From Gliomastix tumulicola (taxonomy: Eukaryota; Ascomycota; Sordariomycetes; Hypocreales; Bionectriaceae), in the NCBI GenBank assembly GCA_001599755.1, contig BCHX01000003.1, positions 1,895,289-1,959,288 of the forward strand: 64,000 nt of DNA. The letters are read 5' to 3'. Below, piece by piece: positions 19,882 to 31,091 of the stretch (its first letter is position 1; the number at the start of each line of letters is the position of its first letter). The position numbers and the translations under genes were made by a program. Below the pieces are notes generated by a model, which saw nothing but the letters and a program-made list of their open reading frames with translations, was not told where the DNA came from and did no database searches.

Positions 19882-22800
19882 GTAAAAACGCCTGCAGCCT
19901 TGAGTCTTTCATTCGTTTTGACCACATCGGACGTCGCCATAGTCTTCTGGTTGACAATCTCGGCTGTAGCTGCTTGATCCGTGAGGATATATGCAGGCTG
20001 TTTAGTGCCGTGGAATAGGATCCTGATTTTATGGACTGTCCAGACCAGGCAGGCAGGCTAGTTTTGCTCCAGAAACCAACATAATCCAGCTTCCACTGGC
20101 ACAGAGTCCTCTCATGGGTTCCTCGGGGTCAAACCGACCGACCGTCGTAGTGAAATAGGGCTACCCCAAAGCCCCGTTCCTTTGATGCGTCAATCTTTGC
20201 AAACCTGCGGCGGTTGTCATCACACCCACACCACCGCTGCTTCGAACTATCGCCATTTCCGTATTTCCGCCTCCGTGTCTTCTCGACAAAGCCGTCGCCA
20301 ATTTCGTCTTGGCGCCCATCGACACACCCCATCCTGTCTATGCCAAGGCTAGCGTCTATTTCATAGTATAGCTATTCCATGAAGTTCCATCATATTCTGC
20401 CTGAGAGCGTGTACAGCCCCTTTGTGACCTTTTGGCTCTAAGAGCCGCCCGGCTGGTCAGGTCCTGAGACGGCCGTAAAGGAAGGCTTGCTTGGGGTTTC
20501 GCTGGGGAATGCTACTTACAGTTAACTAGTGAATGCGGGGTCCAGGGCGGCATCTTGGCTGACGTACCGTAGGCTAAGAACTTTCTGATGTAGGGCTGGT
20601 GAATTATTCTGGCGTTCTGAATAGGTCCCTGACTCTGTCTTCCAGACGAGGTATATGGGTGGCCTGACGTCTGCTCGTTGGCAATGCCGGGATCGTACAG
20701 GATTGGGGGGGGGGGGGGTCAAAGACAAACAACGTCTTACTACCCATAGTCAACCCCTCCCAGGCAAAACCGCTCTCACCGAAGGCTCTTTCGCCGATGG
20801 GATAAGGGATTGCGCTCCAGTCGGGGCTGGCGAGCCATCCTTGGGCGGCGGCAGAGAGGTCTTGAGGGCCAGCGTCCGAGGGTACGCGAGGAGATGTATC
20901 GCCTACATACCATGTTTTCGTCTTCCACAGACGAATAGACTCCTCGTCTTTAGTTAAGGATAAGGCGCGTGCTCAAGACGTTGGCGGTGGAGGATCATAC
21001 GGTTGCTGGAAGGAAATGGACAATGAGCATCACAAAGTGCGGGCGCTCTCATCGTTGCTGGCTCTTGATGGAAGAACCTTCTTCAAATGAGGGCGATGAA
21101 CGTGGGTTGCTGAAGGGGACCAAAGGGAGGGCGACGCCATGGGCAATGGGATTGTTGCTGCTGCCGGTGCTGGATGCAGGATGCTCTGGGTTCGCGAAAG
21201 GCATGCCGGAGCTAGGAACTGTTGGGAAGTTTGGCCCCGAGACTCAACTGAATGAGGTATCCTGCAACCGGACCTGAAGGAGGGTGGTGACTTAGGAGTG
21301 AGGGGTAGAGGTCGTTGTGATTGGTTATGCCATCGGAAGGACGATCGGGAGAAACGTCATCGACCGCAAGCTGCCTTCCGGGAGCTGTCATATGAGCAAC
21401 GGACTCGTCACACGTAAGCGAGCCATCAGAAGGGCGGTCTGGGGAAGCTGGAGCTACGTGACTGGAGGAGCTTGTCGAAAGCTGACACCGCCAGAGCTGC
21501 ATTTACTTTGCGCGAGGAAATGTCACCAGAAGGATGAGAGTTTAGCTCGAGAATGACACACCGAAGCGACGCCACGGCCTCCTCCCTGAGATGAAAAGCC
21601 CAAGCTGCACCGAAAGAGCTCGAGATAGCGATTTCCGGTCTTCGGGTTCCTTCGCTTCCCTCTCTTTTTCCCAGCACGGTAGGATTGAGGCGTTCTCGGC
21701 TACTGCGAAGCTCGGTTAGAATCGAAATGTGACACTTTTTTTTTTATTTTTATTTCGCCAGCTTATCCGATCCAAGCCGCCGTCTTACGTTTAGCGAGAC
21801 ACGGCACGGAATTTTCGAAGCTAACGACGTGGCCCCCCAGAGACTTGGTCATCAATCGGGCGCCAATGTCTCAGTCGGCCGTCGTTGTGATTGGCCTCGT
21901 TGCTGCATTGCTAGCGCCGGTAGCTGCGGATGGACGTGCACATGAGAGAGAGAGAGAGCACTAAGATGCGCCACGTTCAGGTCGTTCCGTTGCCGGGATC
22001 CCGTCGAGAAAGGCCTGGCGAAGAAGGAGCCGAAGAGATCATGGAGTTGACTGGACAGGTCACATCACATCACCAAAGCCAAGTGTCTCCNCCCCCCCCC
22101 CCCCCTTTTGGACGATAACGTACCGGCGTGTCGGCTCGTTGGTTGCCCCCCTGCAATTCGCCTGCACCAGGACTGCGGAACTGAAGCCGTACCGAGGCAG
22201 CAGGGTGGAAGATCGCAGTCTAGCATGTATCATACGACATGTATGCCGGAAAGGGCCCTCAGGAAGGGCCCCTCGGATGCCGGCCTGCATCTACCTGCAT
22301 CTGCATGCGTCGTATGACGCGGAACTGCGTGCCGTCCGTCATCTGTCTCAAGCTGTAGTGATAGCATCGCCAGCAAGTTTCGCCCGTCCTTTGTCAACGT
22401 GATGCTGCTGACCAAGACAACCCCTCTAGCCGTCTTTGGTGCGCCTTGCGTACATCACATGTACCCTAGGGCTATCACAGGGCGGACCATGGCCACCGTC
22501 CGCGCTGGACAGTGGAGACGTGACGCAGTGTGAAATAGAGTACGGTATACGGAGTACTCTGTCAAAAGGGCCTTTGTGCAGAAAGGGCTGAGCTGAGCCC
22601 ATGCAGACCCCCACCACCACCACCAGCAGCGCCCGGAGGGATCAGAATGAAGAAATCTCCGGGCAGATTTGCATCCCTCACAACTGCCATAGATACGACA
22701 AATACGGCAAAAGGTTATCATGAAACCCGGTCCCTCCCCCCCCTCCCCCCATTTCCTCACAGTTCGCCTAATCTAAAGTCCCTGTGCGCCCAAATTATAC

Positions 22801-23285
22801 CGCGTCTCCCGGCGCGTCGGCCCTTTCCCCCCGGGGTAGTCGCCGAGCGATTCAGGATGCCGACGCCTCCAGTGGCTTGCGCTAGGGCGGGATGTCTGCG
22901 AAGACTGAGACTCACGAAGTTCTTATCGGCGTCCGGCCATGAGCCGACTATCAACCGGACAGACTGCTTGAAACAAGAACGGGTACGGTACAGCCTTACT
23001 GGCGAGTGTACGCGGCGTCGTGGTGGTGGTGGTGAAGCACATAAATATCTGGTACTGCCCGCCCCGGTGAGAGGTGAGAGGAGGCCGAAGAAGAAGAAGA
23101 AGAAGAAGAAGAAAAATCAAATAAAATCAGAGAGACCAGTCCAGTCTATTATTGTTGGCACATATTCTTTTCAGTATCATTTTGCTGTAGAAAACCAAAG
23201 AGAAAAAGCCATCATCTATTCTGTGACACTTCCTCCTTCTCAGACATCTCTCTCTCTCTGACTGACCCTTCAGCAAGCCGCCGCC
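19882..23285. other. long gene-poor stretch with homopolymers
   Basis: No supported gene in 3.4 kb. Contains a 14-G run (20705-20718), an ambiguous base followed by 14 C (22091-22105), CT-rich and CCA-rich tracts, an AAG microsatellite (about 23088-23113), and the promoter of the monooxygenase gene ending in a TC repeat just before its ATG. Confidence 0.4.
22091..22105. repeat. unresolved base and poly-C run
   Basis: The only N in the window (22091) sits directly before 14 C, so the homopolymer length is uncertain. Confidence 0.9.
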
Positions 23286-26079
23286 ATGCCGAAGAACAAC
23301 CCGTTCAAGGTGGTCATCGTCGGCGCCAGCATCACGGGCCTGGCGCTGGCCAACATGCTCGAGGCGCACGGGCTCGACTTCGTCGTCCTCGAGGGCCACA
23401 AGGAGGTTGCCCCTGCTCTGGGCGCCAGCATCGTCGTCCAGGGCACCTTGGCGCGTATCCTCGACCAGCTCGGCTGCTGGGAGAAGGTCATGGAGGTGTG
23501 GAACAGGCCGATCAAGGTCATGTCCATGACGGGACCCGATGGCCAGTCGTGGTCAGCCTACCGTGGGAGCATGGAGCAGATCGAGAGACGGTGAGTTCAT
23601 CTGCCCTCCCCCCCTTCATATGATACTTGAGTGTTCTGCTTCACGCAAGGCGGGTGTAGTAGAGGCAATGAATGCTAACTGATGACCATCTAGACATGGC
23701 TACCCGCTCCCGGTTATTGCCAGGAAGGACTTGATTACAATCCTCTACAACAACCTCAGGCGAAAGGACAAGGTCCTTACTGAGATGCGTGTGGAAGAAG
23801 TCCTCAAAGCCACCGGCCACGTGGTGATCAAGACCAAGGGAGGCCAGCTCATCGAAGGTGATCTCCTCGTTGGCGCCGACGGCGTCCACAGCACCGTCAG
23901 AAAGGAGATGTGGCGCATAGCCAAGAAGGAGCGGCCCGGATACTTCTCAGAGGATGAGCCATCGAGTAAGACACTCCAACATTCCCCCTCTACCAGTTCC
24001 CGTATGAGTCTGCTGACACCCAGATTCTAGAGGTCATCTGCCAGCGCATGTGCATGTTCGGCATTACCAAGCCCAGGAAAGGCGAGACGCCCTTCATGCA
24101 TTTCGGTGCCAACTTCAGCCGCATCTACCTCTCCGCGCTCAGCACGAACGATATCGTGTTCTGGTTCTGCTTCGATGACATCAAGGAGGGCTGCAACGGG
24201 AACAACATCCCGCGGTTCACCAAGGCCGATGAGAAGGCTCTTGTTGACCGATTCGGTGACGACTACGTCTCGCCCAAATGGACGCTGCGCGAGGTGTACG
24301 AGGACAGCACCGTCACTGGCACCACTGCTATTGTCGAGCACATCTACGAGCGTTGGCACTACGAGCGCATCCTCACCATCGGCGACTCTGCTCACAGCGT
24401 ACGTTTTACCCTCTTCTGACAAAATTGCCGACTGATATACTAACCAAACTTGTCTAGCAAAACCCTCTCGGCGGCTTCGGTGGTGCATCCTGCATGGAGT
24501 CTGCCGCGATGTTCATGAACGCGCTGAAGGACGGCCTCGACAGCGCCGCCCGAGACGGTCGCAGTCTCGACGAGCAGGACTTTGACAAGATGTTCACCGG
24601 CGTCCGCAACGACCGTCTGGAGCGCCTCCAGGGCCGCCTGGACGAGGCCAAGAACATGGCCACGACCTTCTCCCTCCGGAGCCTCATGACCGTCTACATG
24701 GTGCCCATCGTCTCGCGCATCCAGGGCCAGCAGGGCCAGCTGACCAAGTTCGCCGACAACTGGCTGGGCGCCACGTGCCTCAAGCACCTGCCCAAGCCCA
24801 GGCGGCGCCACGCCATCCCCTGGAACGACGAGCTCCCCGCGAAGCCCGTCAAGAGCTCGTCGAGTGACCTCCTGGTCAAGGGTCTGGCCACGGGCGCCCT
24901 CGTCGCTTCGTTTGTCGCTGCGCATCTGGCGCTGAACGTTGATCACGGCGCGCCGTACGACTCGTTTGGTGGGCGTCGCCCCGTGCTTGACAGCTTCACT
25001 GGCGTCAAGGGCATCGACAACACTCTGGCCTCGCTGGGCTCCATGTTCTCGTACTCGGTCGTTGAGACTGCCAAGGACGCGTTCCCGCGCCTGCAGCTGA
25101 TCAACCTGCTCGCCTCCCTGGCCCCGATGTATACCATCTGGACCATTGAGGCGAGCCGCAAGAGCAACCGGTTCTCCCCCATCACTCTGTGAGTCGCTAC
25201 CCATCCCCATTCTGGAGATTGTACCATAACTGACCCCCGAAATCCAGGCCTGTCGTCTTTACCGTGCTTGCCCAGCTCTTCTCGCTCGGCAAGGTCGGCC
25301 ACTTCTACTACCTCTTCTCGATCCTGACCACCCCGGGCTTCAACACCGTCGTCGACAAGCAAGTCCCCGTCTCGGTCAGCAAGGCCGTCCTCCCGGCCAT
25401 GGTCATCGGCTACATCCTGCCCACGATCCTCATGTTCCTGCCGTTCCAGGACGACACCATCTCGGAGCGCATCATCGCGTTCTGGCAGTTCTCCCCCGCC
25501 GTGTTCGCGGTGCTCTCGTCCCTGTTCGCCGCCACCATCAAGGCCAGCGACGACAGGCAGGCGCACAGCCAGGGCATCCTCGAGGGCAAGACCGAGCACG
25601 AGATCGTGGTCAAGAAGGCGCTCCGGACGTACGACAACGTCGAGGTTGATCCTCTCAAGTCGACCTACACCTTTGTCTTCTTCACCTCGGCCCTCGTCCA
25701 CGTCACCTCGGTCCTCTACTCCTGGATCGAGTCCGGCAAGAGCCTGACTTCTGTGGTGTCCAGCTTCATCGGACTCGACACCGGCATCCAGAACCTCCTC
25801 TCCGGCGGCAGCAGCTGGGATGCCGTCGAGCCGGCGGAGAACTCCCTCGCCCTCTTCCAGCTCGACATGCTCTACTCTGTCGTCCCTCTCGTCATCTTCC
25901 TGATGTACACCATCTGGGACATCCGCAAGCGGGGATACGTCACCACCGCGGCGGCTCAGAAGGCGGCCGTGGGCGTTGTTGCTGGCTCCGTGCTGGTTGG
26001 ACCGGCTGCTACGTACGCTGGGCTGTGGTACTGGAGGGAGTCTGTTCTTGCAGGCCTGGCCCAGACGTCCTGCCAATGA
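23286..26079 (+). CDS. FAD-dependent monooxygenase with fused polytopic membrane domain
   Basis: Five exons: 23286-23590, 23694-23965, 24031-24398, 24458-25188, 25248-26079. All joins keep frame and give 835 residues. The N-terminal half is a flavoprotein monooxygenase like those of fungal meroterpenoid pathways: VVIVGASITG dinucleotide-binding motif near residue 10, GDLLVGADGVHSTVRKEMW (DG motif) near 165, and GDSAHSQNPLGGFGG (GD motif) near 311. Such enzymes usually end near 450-480 residues. Here the chain continues for about 370 residues with several hydrophobic segments (for example VKGLATGALVASFVAAHL, AMVIGYILPTILMFLPF, TFVFFTSALVHVTSVLY, LYSVVPLVIFLMYTI), so the protein should be membrane-anchored. 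The tail may be a membrane terpene-cyclase-like domain, but I cannot confirm that. No polyketide synthase, prenyltransferase or P450 gene is nearby, so a cluster role is not supported here. Confidence 0.87.
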
Positions 26080-27574
26080 GACATGATAATGAACACCTGC
26101 ATGCTTTTAGCTCCCTAGATGTTATTGGGGTGGCGTTCGGCATGTTTTTTTGGGGCGGCTTTTTTTTCTTTTCTTTTTTTTTTCTTTTTTGATTCTTAGT
26201 CTTTTATCTGATTTAGAGGATGTTGAAAAGTTAGAATAGATAGGAGTAGCATACGTCCCTCCGCGTCAATCTTGTTATCTTCTCCCTGTGCCTTCTATTC
26301 CTCCGTCTCCTTGTGTTAGTGAATATTGTGCTTTTTGGAGAATAAAACCGGGCACATTGTAACCCATGAGCGGGTCTCGGACAGTTGGCTGGGTTGAGCT
26401 CCAGCGACTGCCTACCGCCTGTAAAATGGGCGCAGGAGACCAGTATAGGGGGCGGCTTCAAGGGCCCTACAAAGGAGACAGTGGTAGTGAAGGGGAGACG
26501 GAAGGACGGGGCAACGTAGAAGCCCAGCGGGGGAAGCTGTCCACGCCGCCGTCACGCGCGTTCAATCTGACAACTTGGCATCCCGGCTGTCGTCACTTTG
26601 GCCCTGTGGAACAAGGCCCATTCTCCTGCATCCTCACTCGATCGATGTCATATGCCATCTATTTGTTCCTGATCCTCGCTGCCAATGCCAACCAATATGA
26701 TCTTGAGAGAATCCTATGCCAGGGTCCTGAAAATCGCGCCACTTTGAGCCTGCCAGCTTCTTCAGTGGACATCTGTGCCTCCTCACTGCAGAACACCCTT
26801 GATCTCATTAGCCACATCGGGGGACTTTGACAGCATGTGTCATGTTCGCTCAAAGTACTTTACTCTCTAATACGCCTCATCCTTCCAACCTTTCGCAACA
26901 CCTCACCCCCCAACCTCCGATGACCATCCCAACGTGCAGGAGAGCACAGTGTTGGTTTATTGAAAGGGTTTGTGATGGACTTGACACGCTTGTCCTGGCG
27001 CAGAAGAGGTGCAGCACGTCTTGTAGAATGGTATTCGTTAGCTTTATCGACCAAGCAGGCATTGAGTGAATAGACCTACAGAAGATTGTATCGAGAACAA
27101 CGTGTAGACCCTTGGGTGGTATGATCGCTGGCATTGGCTCGTCTTTTGATGCACATAGGGGTGACCGGACCGTCCACAGATGCAGCTACGTCTCCTTGAG
27201 AATAGTATTCGGCCGGCTCACATTTGTCCCAGTGTATAGCTCCTGACATGCAGAGCAAAGGGAGAGGAGCGGTGTGTCGGTGCACTGGTTGTGTGAACTG
27301 TCGCGCAGCGTTTTCCTTGACATTAACCAGCGACATCGAAGGCAGACTCACATTCTTTTGCAGGATTGCGGCCAACTGCCCACGCAACACCCAAGGCGCC
27401 ATCGCTGGGTAAATAAAAGCACCCGGGTGGTATGCTCGCCGACATGATTAGCGGTGACCGCGCGGTCAAAAACTCCTCCAACCATTCAGTGGGACGACGA
27501 CGAGGTGCAGGGCCCTCAAGACCTCTCTGCCGCCGACCAAGAATGGCTCGCCAGCCCCGACTGGAGTGTAATCC
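26080..27574. other. intergenic, no supported gene
   Basis: T-rich 3' region of the monooxygenase (about 26140-26190), then only short frames. The end (about 27470-27570) can be read as a decayed coding stretch (WDDDEVQGPQDLSAADQEWL) that runs into the AT-rich patch. Confidence 0.35.
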
Positions 27575-27935
27575 CTCATTATATTAGCGAAAGAGCCTTT
27601 GGTGAGAGCAGCTTTACTTAGGACCAAGTCCAACAAGCAGATATTAGGCCAACCATACCTTATATAGAAGATAGAGAGCAGTCAGGGACCTATTTAGAAT
27701 ACTGGAAGAATTCACCAGCCCTATATTAGAAAGTTTCTAGCCTATAGCATATTAGCTAAGATGCCCTAGACTTAATAAAGCCTAAGCAAGCCTTCCTTTA
27801 CAGCTATCTTAGGACCTCACTAGTTAGTAGCTCTTTAAGTAAAAATATTAAAAAGATATGTTATATACTCTTAGATAGAAATCTAATAGAACTTTATAGA
27901 ATAGCTATACTATAAAATAGACACTAGCCTCGGTA
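27575..27935. repeat. AT-rich, TpA-rich patch, probably RIP-mutated relic
   Basis: The composition changes abruptly from the GC-balanced flank to roughly two-thirds A+T, with many TATA, CTATA and TTAG words and few CpA. The reading frame entering from the left (ISERAFGESSF, then PTIPYIEDREQ and TYLEYWKN) breaks into stops. Excess TpA and loss of CpA are the signature of repeat-induced point mutation. Confidence 0.5.
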
Positions 27936-28219
27936 TAGATAGGAGGTGCTTGTGGGCGTCAAGTTGGAAATAGTGACGAATTTGTTGAGAAGACATGGAT
28001 ATGGAAGTACGAAAATGGTGATAGTTTAATCGAAAGCTACTTGGAATAGGACAGGGGGGAAAATGGTGATAGTTCGAGGAAGCGGTAGATCGTGAGCAGA
28101 TAATCGGCTTATTCTCTTAAAGTGCAGGCGTGCCTCTCCTCCCTTTTCTCTTCCTCTATAAGCGTCTCCGCCATTGCCAGTGTCTCATGTCTACTACTAT
28201 AGCTTCAAGCTGGTGTCTA
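27936..28219. other. intergenic, downstream of the F-box pseudogene
   Basis: Contains a local direct repeat (AAATGGTGATAGTT near 28013 and again near 28061). No gene. Confidence 0.4.
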
Positions 28220-29719
28220 TTATTGTTGCCCTGTAGCTTGGTTCGGCCTTAGTCGCACTACGTGAGGTGGGAACGTGTAATAGCCTCTCCGGATTATTTC
28301 TGGTATCGGCCAACTCAAGGGATTATTGCAAGCATGCTCATGCTCCTGACTACTCCAACCTTCGTTGCTTTGATCCTCTATATTTCCCCCAAGTGCTTGG
28401 ATATACCTTTTTCTCGTCTGTCCCTCCCCCAGTCCTTCCAGTATTGGAATATCCGGGATTGCCCTAGAAACCTCATTATGCCACACGGCTGGGAGATGGG
28501 GAGAACTGTTATAGTATGGCAGCGAAAAGGGAATGACTTTAACTCTGTCCCTGTCGTAGTATATTGTGTTGAATCCAAATGCGTCCATATTCGGATCCTC
28601 TTCCATACTGCAGGGGTAACTGTTGAAGCTGAGCCATATGTCGTCCATCGTCCGGCACTCTCCAAGTCGATGATATGTCTTGAGTATCACCTTCCAACCA
28701 ACGTCGTTCCCGCCCTGTATCACTAGCTCATAATCAGTGAAGCATTGCGGACAGGATCGCCGCGCCTTTTCGCAGCGGTTGTCCTTCAAGCTCTGATCGA
28801 GACTGGATAGAGGCCGTCTTTGCAGGTTTTCGAGCTCTGGGATCATGCACCAGGCATGGTTATGGAACACTATCCCCAAAGGCGTAGTGCCACCACAGAC
28901 ATGATGGCAAATAGGGAGTCCGACGTGGTTTAAAACATCCCCAAGCGTCGCTGCAGTGACTGGGGGACCGGTAATTGCGTGTGATCGATGAATGTAGAGC
29001 TCGTTATCAATGATGGTCGCAGAATCATGATGCTCAAAATCCCACACTGTATACGGTCGAATGGGATATCTCAAATGCTGGATCCGGTGCTGCTCCAATG
29101 GAAAATGACGGCTCCACGCCCAACAGTCATTGATGTTGATCAATCTGGAGAAGGAGAAAGATTGCTCGAGTGACTGGATGGGTAGGCCGTATTCGCTTCC
29201 AAGTCGGTGATTCAACATGACAAGTCGCGCGTCGGAAAAGGCTATCTCGGGATAGCCTTTAGAAAGCCTCCACACGTCTAGCGGTTCTTGAAATGTGCGC
29301 GGACGGTTTTCGAGACGAAGGCCTCTGTCAGTCTCTTCCGAGAGCGACCTCGTCGCCTTGCGCTCTGCGGGTTTTGGGCACAGACGGTGGCTGTGGCCCA
29401 GCCACCCCGTGGGGTGAAACGCGCCAAAGGACCAAAGCTTCCTGCAGGAGAGGCAGACGAACTTTGTCGGGTCGTCTCTTTCGAGAAGAAGAAGAAGAAG
29501 CTCGATCTAGTCGTCTTCGGTCATGTTAAATCTACCGCTTGGACATAAACAGCGGAAGAAGACCTCGGCGGCTAGTGCAAATGAAGCCTTGGATGCCGCA
29601 GAGAGCTCCTCTGCAACCATGAACTTGATTTCAGAAGGAAGCATAGAAAGACTGTCCAGTGGCAATTGAACTGACTGAGGGTTTGGGCTCAGGAAGGGTG
29701 AAGATTGCCGGGTGTTCAT
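28220..29719 (-). pseudogene. F-box-like protein gene with one premature stop
   Basis: From the ATG at 29719 the frame is collinear for 500 codons with the intact paralogue at 48186-49688, which is itself 500 residues. The N-terminus has an F-box-like motif (LPSEIKFMVAEELS). The single visible break is a TAG at 29507-29509 where the paralogue has AAG (Lys); reading continues straight on as IELLLLLLERDDP, a CLSCRKLW pair of cysteines, and the conserved VWDFEH, DNELY, YHRLGECRTMDD blocks. F-box proteins select targets for SCF ubiquitin ligases. A stop after about 70 codons should kill it, unless the downstream ATG at 29275 is used, giving 351 residues without the F-box. Confidence 0.8.
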
Positions 29720-29860
29720 CTTGAAGCGAGTAACAGCTGTGCTGATTGTTTTAGCACAGATAGGGAGTAGATTGTATGGATAATTCAGGAGAAGCGAAGC
29801 TTGCTCTTTGCGGCCATGAAGATGTTCATGAAGAAATGCACATTCTTGTGTCTCTATATC

Positions 29861-29957
29861 TCATGTCATGTTTGTTGAAAAAGGGGGGCTGGGATGTGAC
29901 TCATCCTTGGACGCCATCGGGTGGCTGACCCCAATGGATTCTAGACATATGGCTCCT
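29861..29957 (+). repeat. dispersed repeat, copy A
   Basis: Matches the reverse complement of 19785-19881 over about 97 bp. It starts CATGTCATGTTTGTTGAAAA after a short lead and ends near GACATATGGCTCC. It lies 140 bp upstream of the F-box pseudogene start, on the other strand. Confidence 0.6.
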
Positions 29958-30955
29958 CATATAGTCAAATCTATATTTAAGCTATAGGGACATACCTTTT
30001 GGGATGTATAGAACCCAGACTCTTCTTCGACGTCGTCGCTGTGCGCAGTCTAGCTCCCAGGTTTTCAGGGCGGAGAAGGGGAACTGTACTTATCATGACG
30101 CAGATCCAAGTTTACTTAGACAGACAAGATGGACCCACGAAGGCCCTACGATCATTCTGATCTCGAAAGAAGTATTTTCTGTTGAGCTTTGCCCTCTATA
30201 CCTCATATGGGGACATCAGGGTACTAGATGGTGGTCATTGGGAAGAGTGCCATGGTGCCGCCTAGCTGACCCTAAGTCCGCCCCGGTGCGAAGTCGGACA
30301 TCTGTGAACTCGAGTCGAACTGTCAGTCTTTATCCGATATTACTGCACTGCGGGACATATTTCCGGCAGCCAAGATGAACTGAACCATGCCCTCGCTTCT
30401 GTACCCTTGTAGCCCATAGCATACTCTCATTGGTGCGCTTGGCTCTCATTCCACCTGACATAAGCTACAAAGTAAGCTTCATGGAGGAATCTGGGGTTTG
30501 ACCCGCCCCCTCATCGGATATACCCCAGAAATGACAAGTCCATGCTCGCCGATCGGCATGCTCATGTGTGGCTTTGGTAGAGAAGACGACGCAAGATCCG
30601 ATAAGAAATAGGATGTGCTTTTCCTGAGCTCACTGTGGTGGGCGGTCGAAGCGCGCGAATCACCTGGCGTCCTCGGGGGTTCGGAAGCGAGCCACCGAAC
30701 GTAGCAAATGGGTAACATAAAAGCGTCACTTGAACCCCGAGGACTTATATCAACAGCCCGGATCAGCCTCTTGTTTGATAGGACATACTGCCTGATAACG
30801 CCGGTGGTAATGCCTTGCGGGGTAGTGCTCATCTACGCCACACACTTAAGCAGTACTCCCGCATGATCCTTTCATCCATCATATCCTCGTTGGGCCTTCA
30901 TGCTGCATCACCATCACCGGAGGACATGCACCGACACCAGCGCGGCCCTGTTGAG
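29958..30955. other. intergenic, no supported gene
   Basis: Short unsupported frames only. The right part is the distal promoter of the first MFS gene. Confidence 0.35.
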
Positions 30956-30976
30956 TATAAAAGCTCGAGTATAAAG
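30956..30976 (+). promoter_or_regulatory. tandem TATA boxes of the first MFS gene
   Basis: TATAAAA at 30956-30962 and TATAAA at 30970-30975 lie 116-136 bases before the ATG at 31092, a normal distance for a fungal core promoter. Confidence 0.5.
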
Positions 30977-31091
30977 TATCGGTATAGAACTGTTGGAGAC
31001 GTCTGACAGTTCCATCACCGACTGAGATCTACACTACCTCCCACACCAACCCGCTTGTTCGTTGCGTCTCGAGCTGATCGCGCTGTCCATC

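Noticed and set aside
21212..21502. Minus-strand frame with SPDRPSDG occurring twice
   Set aside because: The repeat is short and isolated; there is no sign of a repeat protein or of splicing to further exons.
24440..26076. Long minus-strand frames (256 and 377 codons) opposite the monooxygenase
   Set aside because: They mirror the GC-rich third positions of the real exons and cross its intron boundaries without own signals.
26366..26830. 154-codon plus-strand frame
   Set aside because: No recognisable domain, unlikely composition and no splice or promoter support.
27941..28090. Possible CRISPR-like or tandem array from repeated AAATGGTGATAGTT
   Set aside because: Only two copies with no regular spacing; just a short local duplication.
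30004..30378. 124-codon plus-strand frame upstream of the first MFS gene
   Set aside because: Composition is not protein-like, it has no homologue I know and it lies in likely promoter DNA.
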